Below, piece after piece: positions 18,432-26,070 of a stretch of 38,051 nt of DNA. Below the pieces are notes generated by a model. The model saw only the letters and a list, made by a program, of their open reading frames with translations, was not told the origin of the DNA and ran no database searches. The DNA comes from Acinetobacter pragensis (lineage in GTDB: Bacteria; Pseudomonadota; Gammaproteobacteria; Pseudomonadales; Moraxellaceae): contig NZ_LUAW01000038.1 in assembly GCF_001605895.1 (NCBI RefSeq), positions 4,165 through 42,215 of the forward strand, given 5' to 3'. The first letter of the stretch is position 1. Every line of letters starts with the position of its first letter. A program made the translations under genes and the position numbers.

Positions 18432-18572
18432 ATGTTAAGCGTGCGTAACTTTTTGCTGCATTTCAAAGATTTGCTGCATTTATTTTTTGATTAATGGCTG
18501 TTTGGCTGGGCGTACACTGCTGCGCTTGCAGCAATATTGGGCGGTGCTATTGCCTTAAATACTAATAAATAG
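18432..18572 (+). pseudogene. Possible small membrane-protein gene broken by one in-frame TAA
   Basis: From the ATG at 18432 (AAGGAG at 18423-18428, spacing only three) the frame reads MLSVRNFLLHFKDLLHLFFD, then TAA at 18492-18494. It then continues in the same frame for 25 more codons (WLFGWAYTAALAAILGGAIALNTNK) to TAG at 18570-18572. The second half is a well-formed Gly/Ala membrane helix with a polar tail, and a strong terminator lies 14 bp after the TAG. One base change (TTA to TAA) would explain the interruption of a 46-aa protein. Alternatives: only the 20-aa peptide is made, or the match is chance. No family recognised. Confidence 0.35.
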
Positions 18573-18585
18573 ATATTAAATGGAC

Positions 18586-18618
18586 AATTAAAAAGCCCGA
18601 AGGACGGGCTTTTTAATT
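18586..18618. terminator. Strong bidirectional terminator
   Basis: A perfect 14-bp stem (18586-18599 with 18605-18618), 5-nt loop, with an A tract on one side and a T tract on the other. It can serve the minus-strand DUF2171 gene and whatever is transcribed rightward from the 18.4-18.57 kb stretch. Confidence 0.88.
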
Positions 18619-18640
18619 TGCGTTTCTATAAATTGAATTC

Positions 18641-18874
18641 CTAGACTTGAACCCAGGTATCTTTAACCTCTTGCGAGTCTTTTATGAGCATAATTTTATT
18701 ATCAGTAATCTCGCCAACCCAGGATACGGGGATTAAATGATGATGGCCATCACCATGTTTGGTCAATTTAATTTGATCATTTCCTTCTAAATGGTCAACT
18801 TCACCGACTTTGGTGCCACATGATGCAATAACATCAGCATGGCTTTTAATATTTTCAACATTAATAGCAGTCAT
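18641..18874 (-). CDS. DUF2171 small protein
   Basis: A 77-aa soluble protein of the DUF2171 family (PRC-barrel-like small domain, role unknown, often stress- or stationary-phase-associated). It starts MTAINVENIKSHADVIASCGTKVGEVDHLEG, with the typical 'G-x-K-V-G-x-V-D-H' core, then a His-rich turn (HGDGHHHLIPVSWVGEI) and a closing DS-EVKDTW. The frame is open further upstream to 18949, but the ATG at 18872-18874 has AGGAAAG six bases before it and matches the family's start. Confidence 0.85.
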   Translation of the reverse strand: MTAINVENIKSHADVIASCGTKVGEVDHLEGNDQIKLTKHGDGHHHLIPVSWVGEITDNKIMLIKDSQEVKDTWVQV

Positions 18875-19117
18875 TTGATACTTTCCTATTGAAATGTGAT
18901 TTGAATATTTACCGTATAGGAAACGGGCCTTAAAGTCCCAAAATGTCATGAAAGGGATACAAACAAGCCCAAATCATTACGTAATGTTGGAAATTTTATA
19001 CATATGCAGAGTGGGTTGTTTTAGTGAATAAATCGCGGCGCTTTGCTTTGTTTTTTAATATTTTTCAGATTGCTAAATATACATATAAGCATAAATAGTC
19101 AGTCCCAAAAGCCGTAT

Positions 19118-19714
19118 CTAAATAGCGAATAAATTCGGTGCGGGAATCACGTCTTTATCTAAATCCAGCCAAGATATATATCCGCTGGCAATATCATAAA
19201 TGGCAGGAATTACTTGGGTTTCCTGCTCAATTTTAGCCTGATGCTTTTCTAGAGCTTTATTCAGTGTTCTGGCTGTGGCAAGTATATGATTTTTGATGGA
19301 ATCTTCGGCATTTCCATTGAGAATAATGTTCTCATCAATTTGTGCAATGATATTTTGCAAAGGGCCATTCATTTTTTTATTTTCATGCGCAGCTGTAACG
19401 GCGCCGCAGCAAGTATGGCCAAGAACAATAATCAATGGTGTTTTTAAATGCTGAATCGCATATTGAATACTGCCGAGAACAGATGTGTCACTCACATTTC
19501 CGGCATTTTGTATAATAAATAAACTGCCAAGACTCTGATCGAAAATGATGTCAGGGGAGACTCTAGAGTCTGAGCAGCAAAGAATAACAGCGAGAGGATG
19601 CTGGGATTCAGACAGTAACTGCAGGTCATGGTGCAAAACATGATTCATTTTATTTTGAATAAAACGCCCATTTCCCTCTTTTAAAACAGTTAATGATTCT
19701 TGCCATGTTTTCAA
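19118..19714 (-). CDS. Beta-class carbonic anhydrase
   Basis: A zinc enzyme interconverting CO2 and bicarbonate, which supplies bicarbonate for carboxylations such as the acetyl-CoA carboxylase encoded in this window. The 198-aa length is normal. Zinc ligands are all visible: C47 and D49 in CCSDSRVSP, then H100 and C103 in GHTCCGAV. The Asp49-Arg51 dyad and the QNAGN motif (69-73) are also intact. The start is a TTG at 19712-19714, with AGAGG eight bases upstream. Its upstream region is shared with the divergent microprotein gene. The exact subfamily name (Can or CynT type) cannot be fixed from reading alone. Confidence 0.92.
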   Translation of the reverse strand: MKTWQESLTVLKEGNGRFIQNKMNHVLHHDLQLLSESQHPLAVILCCSDSRVSPDIIFDQSLGSLFIIQNAGNVSDTSVLGSIQYAIQHLKTPLIIVLGHTCCGAVTAAHENKKMNGPLQNIIAQIDENIILNGNAEDSIKNHILATARTLNKALEKHQAKIEQETQVIPAIYDIASGYISWLDLDKDVIPAPNLFAI

Positions 19715-20032
19715 GTGATAAACCTCTTATGCTGTAAAGCACTCCGAAATGCAGTATTTAATATTGTTGCATAATTAAACTTTATTGATTTACCAGTAAC
19801 GTAGCATTTTTGCTGTGAATATTAAATGATGCATATTGTCATCTGCTGTGTTTAGCATATTGAATATTCTATGCTTTGAGCGCTTATCATTTGTAAGCCA
19901 GTAGTCTTATAGATGACAGTTTAAAAATAAATTTAGCGGGCTCCAAAATTTCTTAAATTGAATATCTTGAAAAATTCACAAGCAAACTATATAGAGTTAT
20001 TGATTTCAAATTATTCACAAAAGGAGAAAGCT
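19715..20032. other. Divergent intergenic region, AT-rich
   Basis: About 318 bp between the carbonic anhydrase and the 35-aa microprotein. An in-frame TTG at 19958 would extend the microprotein to 60 aa, but it has no ribosome-binding site. No other clear structure seen. Confidence 0.4.
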
Positions 20033-20140
20033 ATGATCTATTTCCTGCGTAAATTATTTTGCCTTCATGCTTTTGAATTTGATTATGATCCTGACCTTGG
20101 ATATACGAAAGAATGCCGTAAATGCGGAAAAAATGATTAA
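20033..20140 (+). CDS. 35-aa Cys-rich microprotein, possible zinc ribbon
   Basis: MIYFLRKLFCLHAFEFDYDP then DLGYTKECRKCGKND. The ATG at 20033 has a textbook ribosome-binding site (AAAGGAG, about seven bases upstream), far better than the longer TTG start at 19958. C10 and H12 near the start and C28-x2-C31 near the end could bind one zinc in a minimal ribbon. Small phage and plasmid proteins with a 'C-x-H ... C-x-x-C-G' layout are familiar, but I cannot assign one. A terminator follows about 35 bp later, so this is a complete small transcription unit. Confidence 0.7.
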   Translation: MIYFLRKLFCLHAFEFDYDPDLGYTKECRKCGKND

Positions 20141-20176
20141 TTGATTCTGCTATTTGCCGGATGTATTGCGGCACAT

Positions 20177-20215
20177 AAACCCCCGCTGCATTCTCAATGT
20201 TGGCGGGGTTTTTCT
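20177..20215 (+). terminator. Rho-independent terminator of the microprotein gene
   Basis: Left arm around 20177-20186 (AAACCCCCGC) pairs with 20203-20211 (GCGGGGTTT), with a partly paired loop (GCATT/AATGT) and a T-rich tail to 20218. Confidence 0.82.
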
Positions 20216-20330
20216 TTTCGTATATGCGGAGGTATGGTCATAAGTAGAATGACGCTAGATTTTTATATTTAAAGCAGGACTTAAATGGGGGCTATTTCGT
20301 ATAATCACCATTCTGTTAAATGAAAGTAAT

Positions 20331-20357
20331 TTGACATATAAGAATACATTGTATAAA
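20331..20357 (+). promoter_or_regulatory. Promoter of the AT-rich tetR gene
   Basis: TTGACA at 20331-20336 is a perfect -35. TATAAA at 20352-20357 (spacer 15) or TAAATT at 20354-20359 (spacer 17) would be the -10. Transcription should begin about where the GGAACGATTGTTCC operator lies. Confidence 0.6.
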
Positions 20358-20363
20358 TTAATA

Positions 20364-20377
20364 GGAACGATTGTTCC
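20364..20377. promoter_or_regulatory. Operator 1 of the TetR/MFS pair
   Basis: GGAACGATTGTTCC: perfect 5-bp arms GGAAC/GTTCC around a 4-nt centre. It overlaps the expected transcription start of the tetR gene and ends 11 bp before its ATG. The same motif recurs before the MFS gene, which points to autorepression. Confidence 0.75.
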
Positions 20378-20388
20378 AGTATGAATTT

Positions 20389-20973
20389 ATGCGTGTGAAA
20401 GAATTTGATCTAGAAGAAGTTACTGAGTCTGCTATGGACGTCTTTTGGCGTAAAGGTTTTGCTGCTACTTCTATTCAGGATCTGGTTGAAGAGACTGGTT
20501 TATCACGTAGTAGTTTATATAGTACGTTTAGAAATAAAGAAGAGTTGTACCAAAAAGCTCTACATCATTATCATCAAATCAAGACACAAGCTAATATTGA
20601 ATTATTATCGAGTTCAGGTTCAGTCAAAGATTTAATTAGCCAACTTTTATTTCAAATTATTGAAGATGAATTAATAGATTCTCAACATCGTGGCTGTCTC
20701 ATTGCTAATGCTAGCTTAGAGCTAGCAGGACAAGATGAAAAAATTTCTAAAACAATAATTTATAACTTTGAAAGACTAAAAAAAGCATTAGAAAAATTAA
20801 TCGTAAGAGGACAGGAAAGTGGTGAAATTTCTACACATCATTCACCGCTAGCATTAGCTCTTTTTTTTGTGAATACAATTCAAGGGATAAGAGTTTTAAG
20901 TAAGGGTTGTAGTGAAGAAACGCGTCAAGAATATCTGACCAATGTCGCTAAAGTCGCTTTAAATACATTGTAA
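20389..20973 (+). CDS. TetR/AcrR-family regulator of the adjacent MFS exporter
   Basis: A 194-aa TetR-type repressor. The helix-turn-helix domain lies in about residues 8-55 (DVFWRKGFAATSIQDLVEETGLSRSSLYSTFRNKEELYQKAL, with the S-L-Y-x-T-F-x-N-K-E-x-L signature). The rest is the all-helical ligand and dimer domain. The frame opens at a TTG (20371) that lies inside the operator, so the ATG at 20389 is preferred; no good ribosome-binding sequence precedes it, so translation may be weak or near-leaderless. Codon use is clearly more AT-rich than in most flanking genes. Two copies of a palindrome, here and before the MFS gene, indicate control of both genes. Confidence 0.88.
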   Translation: MRVKEFDLEEVTESAMDVFWRKGFAATSIQDLVEETGLSRSSLYSTFRNKEELYQKALHHYHQIKTQANIELLSSSGSVKDLISQLLFQIIEDELIDSQHRGCLIANASLELAGQDEKISKTIIYNFERLKKALEKLIVRGQESGEISTHHSPLALALFFVNTIQGIRVLSKGCSEETRQEYLTNVAKVALNTL

Positions 20974-20987
20974 TTATTATTTATCAC

Positions 20988-21021
20988 TCCTTAGCTTGTA
21001 CTGATAATAGCTAAGGATTTT
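20988..21021 (+). terminator. Rho-independent terminator between tetR and the MFS gene
   Basis: Arms TCCTTAGC (20988-20995) and GCTAAGGA (21010-21017) with a 14-nt loop, followed by TTTT. It separates the two genes, so the MFS gene needs its own promoter, consistent with the second operator. Confidence 0.7.
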
Positions 21022-21035
21022 ATTTACCTTATATT

Positions 21036-21049
21036 GGAATGATCGTTCC
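21036..21049. promoter_or_regulatory. Operator 2, before the MFS gene
   Basis: GGAATGATCGTTCC differs from operator 1 at two positions only, both transitions, and is itself nearly palindromic. It lies 32 bp before the MFS start, just upstream of a TATAAA (21052-21057), where a bound repressor would block transcription. Confidence 0.72.
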
Positions 21050-21081
21050 TTTATAAATGAATACTTAGAGATATTTCCGAT

Positions 21082-22275
21082 ATGAACAGCGTCAATAACC
21101 TCCCAACAGAGCACTTACCAATTGGGAAATTACTAGCATTCACACTTGCTGGCTTTATTACAATTATGACTGAAATTATCCCAGCGGGTTTATTACCTTT
21201 GATAAGTAAAGACTTAGGTGTTTCAGAGTCTTTAACGGGACAATTAATTTCAGTATATGCTTTAGGATCTGTCGTTACAGCAATCCCGATCGTTTTTGCA
21301 ACACGCAGTTGGTCAAGAAAATCACTATTCTTATTGGCAATTAGTGGCTTACTTATTTTTAATAGTCTTACAGCGATATCCTCAAACTATATAGTCATAT
21401 TATTTCTAAGATTTCTCGCAGGAATGTCTGCTGGAGTTATATGGGGAATTTTGGCTGGTTATGCCCGTAATATGGTATCTGGCAATCTACAAGGTAAAGC
21501 TATGGCAATCGTTGGTGTTGGTCAACCCATTGCTTTATGCATGGGAGTGCCTATAGCAACATGGCTAGGGAGTATGTTTGGTTGGCGTGGAGTTTTCTTT
21601 ATGATCTCTAGTTTAACTTTGTGTTTAATTATTTGGGTACAAACAAATTTACCTAATATTCAAGGACAGTTTGTTGATAAAAGAACATCAGTAAAAGAAG
21701 TTTTTTATTACCCTGGAATACGTCCAATTTTAGCTGTTCTTTTTCTATGGATGTTTGCTCATAATATTCTGTATACCTTTATTGCGCCTTATATTATTTC
21801 AGTTGATCTTGATAAATTTCTTGATTTTATACTCTTAGCATTTGGTTTATTTTCAATTTTAGGCATTTGGTTTACAGGTATTTTTATTGATAGAGCATTA
21901 AGAAAACTAGTTTTAATTAGTTTATTAGGTTTTGCTGTTGCCGCTATTTTAATGGGGCTATTTAGTGGTCATGCTTTGATGGTCGTAATAGGTATAGCCT
22001 TATGGGGAGTTACATTCGGTGGTGCTCCAACACTATTGCAAACGGCTATCGCAGATACTTCAGGGAATGATGTTGATATTGCTCAGTCAATGTTAGTCAC
22101 TGTATTTAACTTAGCTGTTGCAGGTGGCGGTATTACAGGTGGAATTCTTCTCAAAGAAATAGGCATCAGTTCTTTTTTTATTAGCATGACCTTTTTATCC
22201 TTGATAGGGCTATTTATTGTATTTTTAGCACATAAAAATGGGTTTAAATCCGGTTCTCGACTTAGTATTGAGTAA
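21082..22275 (+). CDS. MFS exporter, DHA1 type (drug or sugar efflux)
   Basis: A 397-aa inner-membrane protein with 12 helices of the DHA1 drug:H+ antiporter group. The opening ITIMTEIIPAGLLPLISKDLGVSESLTGQLISVYALGSVV is typical of the SotB/YdeA/NepI-like members. The arginine-bearing helix-4 region (LRFLAGMSAGVIWGILAGYARNM) and a motif-C-like VGVGQPIALCMGVPIATWLGSMFGWR stretch fit an exporter. It is controlled by its neighbour TetR through the 21036 operator. Base composition is strikingly AT-rich, as in tetR, suggesting the two arrived together by horizontal transfer. The substrate is unknown. Confidence 0.88.
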   Translation: MNSVNNLPTEHLPIGKLLAFTLAGFITIMTEIIPAGLLPLISKDLGVSESLTGQLISVYALGSVVTAIPIVFATRSWSRKSLFLLAISGLLIFNSLTAISSNYIVILFLRFLAGMSAGVIWGILAGYARNMVSGNLQGKAMAIVGVGQPIALCMGVPIATWLGSMFGWRGVFFMISSLTLCLIIWVQTNLPNIQGQFVDKRTSVKEVFYYPGIRPILAVLFLWMFAHNILYTFIAPYIISVDLDKFLDFILLAFGLFSILGIWFTGIFIDRALRKLVLISLLGFAVAAILMGLFSGHALMVVIGIALWGVTFGGAPTLLQTAIADTSGNDVDIAQSMLVTVFNLAVAGGGITGGILLKEIGISSFFISMTFLSLIGLFIVFLAHKNGFKSGSRLSIE

Positions 22276-22364
22276 AAACCGATACTTATTAAGTAGTTCT
22301 AAAATCAACATAATACACGTCATACGAAGTATTTGGAGTTTATTTGTAAGTATCAATGTTATAT

Positions 22365-22405
22365 ATGAAACCATGACGGGGTTCAGCGCACTGTCATGGT
22401 TTCAT
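22365..22405. repeat. Perfect 13-bp inverted repeat, 15-nt loop
   Basis: ATGAAACCATGAC (22365-22377) is mirrored by GTCATGGTTTCAT (22393-22405). There is no T run, so it is not a standard terminator for the MFS gene. It lies 90 bp after the MFS stop in a gene-poor stretch and could be a remnant of a mobile-element end or an RNA hairpin. Confidence 0.75.
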
Positions 22406-22514
22406 TGTGATTGCCGCTTCTACTGTAAGGCAAAGCATAGTGCAATTGAAAATCCCTTAAGTGAGAGTTTTTTACTTTTGCAAAATTTAATCATAAACTA
22501 ATGCTTTGAAGTGC

Positions 22515-22555
22515 AGTCTACAAATTTTCTGACAATTTATTGATTTTTGTAGACT
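22515..22555. repeat. Perfect 10-bp inverted repeat, 21-nt spacer
   Basis: AGTCTACAAA (22515-22524) and TTTGTAGACT (22546-22555). It lies between the AT-rich insert and the next MFS gene, 89 bp before that gene. It may be an operator pair, a terminator-like hairpin or the scar of an insertion. Confidence 0.6.
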
Positions 22556-22643
22556 AATGAACCGCGGTTTTGCCAAATCAGTATACGTTTATATTATTCT
22601 GTAAATCTCTTAACTTGTTATAAATACACAGGAATATCACTCG

Positions 22644-23804
22644 ATGCTAAGTTTCCCAATTCAGCATAGGCTCGGTGGATTCTACTTTTTCTACTATGCA
22701 ATAGTCGGCACTTTTATGCCGTTCTGGAATTTATATCTAGAAAATCAAGGATTTAATTATCAAGAAATAGGGGTTCTTTCTTCCATTGCCATTGTCACAC
22801 GCTTCTTTGCGCCGTTTATTTGGGGGTGGATTGCAGATAAGTCTGGCAAACGCATGCTGCTGGTCCGTATCGCGACATGGATGGAATGCTGTATCTGGTT
22901 CATGATTTTTATCATTCCAAATACCTTCCAGTCCATTGCCTTGCTTATGCTGATTTTCAGTTTTTTTCAAAATGCAATTTTGGCGCAATTTGAAGGTGTT
23001 ACACTTTTTTGGCTGGGCGATCAGCGCGCTGAGTTTTATGGCAAAGTCCGCAAATGGGGATCTGTCGGTTTTATTGCGGGGGTATTCAGCATTGGCGCGC
23101 TTTTGGAAGTTATATCAATTGCACTGCTGCCAATACTGCTTCTTACCGTTGCCTCTTTAGCATTTATATGGTCATTCAGCATCAAGGAGCCTAATGCAGC
23201 GCCACAGCCGCAAAAGCAGCTGGAACCTTTATGGCCCATTTTAAAACGGCCCGCAGTCGCATGCTTTTTTAGCATCGAATTTCTACTGTTATTTTCACAT
23301 GCGCCTTTTTACAGTTTTTATAGTAATTATTTGCACCAGATGGGGTATACCACAGGGCAAATAGGTTTGCTTTGGTCTGCCGGGGTGATTGCTGAAATTG
23401 TTATGTTTGCATTTGCCAATCTTTTTTTAACCCGATTTTCATGGCGGTCATTGGTTTGTGTGTGTCTGCTTTTGACAGGGCTGCGCTGGGTGATGGTGGG
23501 GCTCTATCCTCATGAAATACTTGTTCAGTTTATTGCGCAGACCATTCATGCATTCAGTTTTGGTTTATTTCATATGATTGCCATGCGGATTATTTTCCAG
23601 AATTTTACTGCAGGCCAGCAAGGCCGAGGGCAAGCACTATATAGCACGATGTGGGGCTTGGGTGTAGCCAGTGGCAGTATGCTAGCTGGTCATTATTGGG
23701 ATCAAATTTCTGGGCAAATTATTTTTATGCTGGCTGGCGCATCGACCTTGGCCGGGTTGTGTTTTATTGGGGGTTTACCAAAGCGCAATCAGGCTGAAAA
23801 TTAA
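22644..23804 (+). CDS. HcaT-like MFS transporter (MFS_1-like family)
   Basis: A 386-aa, 12-helix transporter resembling E. coli HcaT (3-phenylpropionate permease family). It has the opening R-LGGFYFFYYAIVGTFMPFWNLYL, then a GVLSSIAIVTRFFAPFIWGWIADKSGKR segment with the loop-2-3 D-K-x-G-x-R motif, YGKVRKWGSVGFIAGVF, and the second-half blocks GYTTGQIGLLWSAGVIAEIVMFAFAN and LLTGLRWVMVG. Base composition is host-like again. No aromatic-acid catabolic genes lie nearby, so the substrate stays open. AGGA lies about ten bases before the ATG. Its stop is one base from the stop of the convergent diguanylate cyclase. Confidence 0.82.
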   Translation: MLSFPIQHRLGGFYFFYYAIVGTFMPFWNLYLENQGFNYQEIGVLSSIAIVTRFFAPFIWGWIADKSGKRMLLVRIATWMECCIWFMIFIIPNTFQSIALLMLIFSFFQNAILAQFEGVTLFWLGDQRAEFYGKVRKWGSVGFIAGVFSIGALLEVISIALLPILLLTVASLAFIWSFSIKEPNAAPQPQKQLEPLWPILKRPAVACFFSIEFLLLFSHAPFYSFYSNYLHQMGYTTGQIGLLWSAGVIAEIVMFAFANLFLTRFSWRSLVCVCLLLTGLRWVMVGLYPHEILVQFIAQTIHAFSFGLFHMIAMRIIFQNFTAGQQGRGQALYSTMWGLGVASGSMLAGHYWDQISGQIIFMLAGASTLAGLCFIGGLPKRNQAEN

Positions 23805-23805
23805 A

Positions 23806-25242
23806 TCAATTGAATGAGACGACTTGGTTGCGGCCATGTTCTTTGGCATGATACAGAGCATCATCGGCATTATTGATTAGGCTTTGAATTGTTGGATGTT
23901 CAGCCGTATCAAAAGCATCCTGATGCGTAATGCCGATACTGACAGTAATATGCAAAGGCGCCTTACCATGGATGCTGATGGGCGAATTTTCAGTGACATT
24001 GCGAATGCGTTCGGCAATATTATAAGCTTCCTGATATTTCACGTTCTGTAAGAATATAACAAACTCTTCTCCGCCAATCCGGCCGAATAAATCCTTATTG
24101 CGTAAATTGTGCTGCACCGTCCGGGCAAAATGCTGCAGAACCAAATCTCCAGCATAATGACCATGTTGGTCATTCAAATTTTTGAAATGATCTATATCCA
24201 GCATAATGATTGAAAATGGCTGGCGTTTTATATTTTGCAGCAGCTGTTCACTTTGCTGGAAAAAGTATCGGCGTGTCATGGCGCGGGTCAAGCTGTCATG
24301 GTTGGCCAAATATAAAACTTGCTTAAACAGTTCGTGGCGGTTTTGGCTGATGATACAGAGGATCAGCGGCGCCAAGCTCAGCATACATAGACCGATGCGC
24401 ACTGAAATCGCTGTAGATAAATAAGCATCGGAAGATTCCGATAAATAAAATTGATTCAAGCTGTGATAAGTTGCCAGCAATACAGCAAAATTGATGACGG
24501 CCACAGAAAACAGCCGATAACTCAAGGCTGCCCAAATTAGAGCTGCAAGCGGGTAGAGAAGCGCTCCAGGCCCTGAAAGCAAATATGTCATCAGCACACA
24601 AATGAAAATCGCAATGAGTGGAAATATATGGCTAATCGGATACTGCTTATGTCTTCTATCGTAAACAGCATGCTTGAATTCTGTCCATGTCGGCATGGCT
24701 AAGATTAAAGGAATAATTAAAATGGCATTCACCAATTCACTTGTCCACCACATGCCAAAATCTATCCAAAGGCGGTCAGTCGACATAAAAGTATTGGGGA
24801 CATGCGGAATAGTAAATACAGCAAATACAGCGCCGGCTAAACAGCCTGCAAATGCGCAGATTGCAAATAAATAGAGAAAGGTGAAGCCTTTGTTGTAATT
24901 TCGGTAATTAATTTTGAAATAATTGATAAAAAATAAAGAAACTGCAACTGTCAGCAAATTTGACAGCGTCAAGAACAAAGTCAGTTCAAAATAATTGCCA
25001 GTCAGCAGATCTGCCATCATATAAGCAATAAAAGCGCCTAGCCAGCCACTGAAAACATTCAGTTGGGGAAAGCGCATAAATAATGCCAGCAGTGCCGCAT
25101 TTGCTGGCCAAAAGAAAGCTAAAAAGGAGAGAGGACGGGTTACGATTCCGAGCAGGCAGCATATAAAAACGACTGAGGTAACAATTGCAAAAGCTTTAGT
25201 CTGTGTAGTCATCGGTGCAGATGGATAATCTAGAGAATGCAA
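23806..25242 (-). CDS. Diguanylate cyclase with MASE1-type membrane sensor
   Basis: It makes cyclic di-GMP. The 478-aa chain carries about eight membrane helices in residues 15-300 with MASE1-like features (PLSFLAFFWPANAALLALFMRFP; the W-T-S-E-L-V-N-A turn). A C-terminal GGDEF domain runs from about 310 (LYLANHDSLTRAMTRRYF, IIMLDIDHFKNLND). The active-site motif is GGEEF (390-394), so active in principle. The I-site RxxD (R381-D384) is present five residues before it. The start is a TTG at 25240-25242 preceded by AGGAAGGG, or the ATG at 25210-25212 (468 aa), which lacks a ribosome-binding site. The two signalling enzymes in this window differ in sensors, Cache versus MASE1. Confidence 0.9.
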   Translation of the reverse strand: MHSLDYPSAPMTTQTKAFAIVTSVVFICCLLGIVTRPLSFLAFFWPANAALLALFMRFPQLNVFSGWLGAFIAYMMADLLTGNYFELTLFLTLSNLLTVAVSLFFINYFKINYRNYNKGFTFLYLFAICAFAGCLAGAVFAVFTIPHVPNTFMSTDRLWIDFGMWWTSELVNAILIIPLILAMPTWTEFKHAVYDRRHKQYPISHIFPLIAIFICVLMTYLLSGPGALLYPLAALIWAALSYRLFSVAVINFAVLLATYHSLNQFYLSESSDAYLSTAISVRIGLCMLSLAPLILCIISQNRHELFKQVLYLANHDSLTRAMTRRYFFQQSEQLLQNIKRQPFSIIMLDIDHFKNLNDQHGHYAGDLVLQHFARTVQHNLRNKDLFGRIGGEEFVIFLQNVKYQEAYNIAERIRNVTENSPISIHGKAPLHITVSIGITHQDAFDTAEHPTIQSLINNADDALYHAKEHGRNQVVSFN

Positions 25243-25274
25243 GCGGATGAATCCCTTCCTGTAAATAGCCTAAG

Positions 25275-25291
25275 CTAAAGCGATGCTTTAG
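25275..25291. promoter_or_regulatory. Small inverted repeat in the cyclase upstream region
   Basis: Arms CTAAAGC (25275-25281) and GCTTTAG (25285-25291) with a 3-nt loop, 33 bp before the cyclase start: an operator or an mRNA leader hairpin. Confidence 0.4.
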
Positions 25292-25520
25292 ACTAAAGTT
25301 TAATCAATTTATTATTTTAATCGATAAATTGGCGATGAATGTGGAGAAATTATGAAAAAAAGGATTTTTTTTGAAAAAAGATAAGAAAATTATAAAAACG
25401 GCAGTAAATCAGCAGTGATTTATTCAGCTTTAAAAAATTGTTATAAAATGGTGATAAATAAATGTTTTATAAAAAAATGTGGTAATTTATTACACATGGT
25501 TTATATGACTGAATAAACGT

Positions 25521-26009
25521 ATGAAAAAAACATATTTAACTGTTTTACTTATGATATTTGCTTCTGGTGCAATGGCCGCTGACAATAAAAAATTAACACA
25601 AAATCAAAATGCTGAAGATCAGGTTCAGGCAAATGCTGTTAATAATTTCCGCGTGACTACACGTCCGGAAATTGTCGGGCTATGGGGAATGGAAATACCA
25701 AATAACCGCAAATGTATCGAATATTATAATTTTAAAAGCAATAATGATGTTGTGATTAAAAGCGGCGCTGAGTGGTCTTCTGGTTTATATGATTATCAGC
25801 CGCCGCAAGATCAAGACACGCAATTGCCGGCACTGGTTTTACAAGTAAAATATGACAATAACGAGCCCGACTGTTCTGGCAATAAAACGGATCAGACAGG
25901 TGAAATTTCACAATATTATGTACAGTGGGAAAATGCCAGCACAATTAATTTTTGCGCCAATGAAAAAGCTGAGCAGTGCTTTGCCACTTTGCGCCGTGTA
26001 CTGCCATAA
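25521..26009 (+). CDS. Exported protein with four cysteines, unknown
   Basis: A 162-aa protein with a clean signal peptide (MKKTYLTVLLMIFASGAMA, cleavage before ADNKK). The mature part has a Gln/Asn-rich linker, then a compact domain from about residue 50 (VGLWGMEIPNNRKCIEYYNF) to the end (KAEQCFATLRRVLP). The four cysteines (about 65, 118, 144, 152) could make two disulfides in the periplasm. The 'G-L-W' opening recalls small lipocalin-like lid proteins, but I do not claim membership. Monocistronic, with a strong terminator 22 bp after the stop. Confidence 0.72.
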   Translation: MKKTYLTVLLMIFASGAMAADNKKLTQNQNAEDQVQANAVNNFRVTTRPEIVGLWGMEIPNNRKCIEYYNFKSNNDVVIKSGAEWSSGLYDYQPPQDQDTQLPALVLQVKYDNNEPDCSGNKTDQTGEISQYYVQWENASTINFCANEKAEQCFATLRRVLP

Positions 26010-26031
26010 TTAAGCTTTGCAATATGCAATA

Positions 26032-26058
26032 AAAAAACCGCTCATTGAGCGGTTTTTT
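26032..26058. terminator. Bidirectional terminator between the exported gene and accC
   Basis: A perfect 12-bp stem (26032-26043 with 26047-26058), 3-nt loop, with A and T tracts forming the stem ends, so it works for both converging transcripts. Confidence 0.88.
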
Positions 26059-26070
26059 ATTCAGTCAGGC

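Larger units (their letters stand above)
22276..22643. other. Gene-poor stretch after the AT-rich efflux pair
   Basis: About 370 bp with no trusted coding frame; an 87-codon frame over the end of the MFS gene is an overlap shadow. It contains the two inverted repeats entered separately and probably the promoter of the HcaT-like gene. It may mark the right boundary of an acquired segment. Confidence 0.45.

Noticed and set aside
18495..18569. 23-aa Cys-rich peptide in a different frame of the broken small ORF region
   Set aside because: No ribosome-binding site; the in-frame membrane helix reading explains the stretch better.
22238..22501. 87-aa plus-strand frame overlapping the end of the AT-rich MFS gene
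   Set aside because: Begins inside the MFS gene in another frame, has odd composition, and contains the 13-bp inverted repeat.
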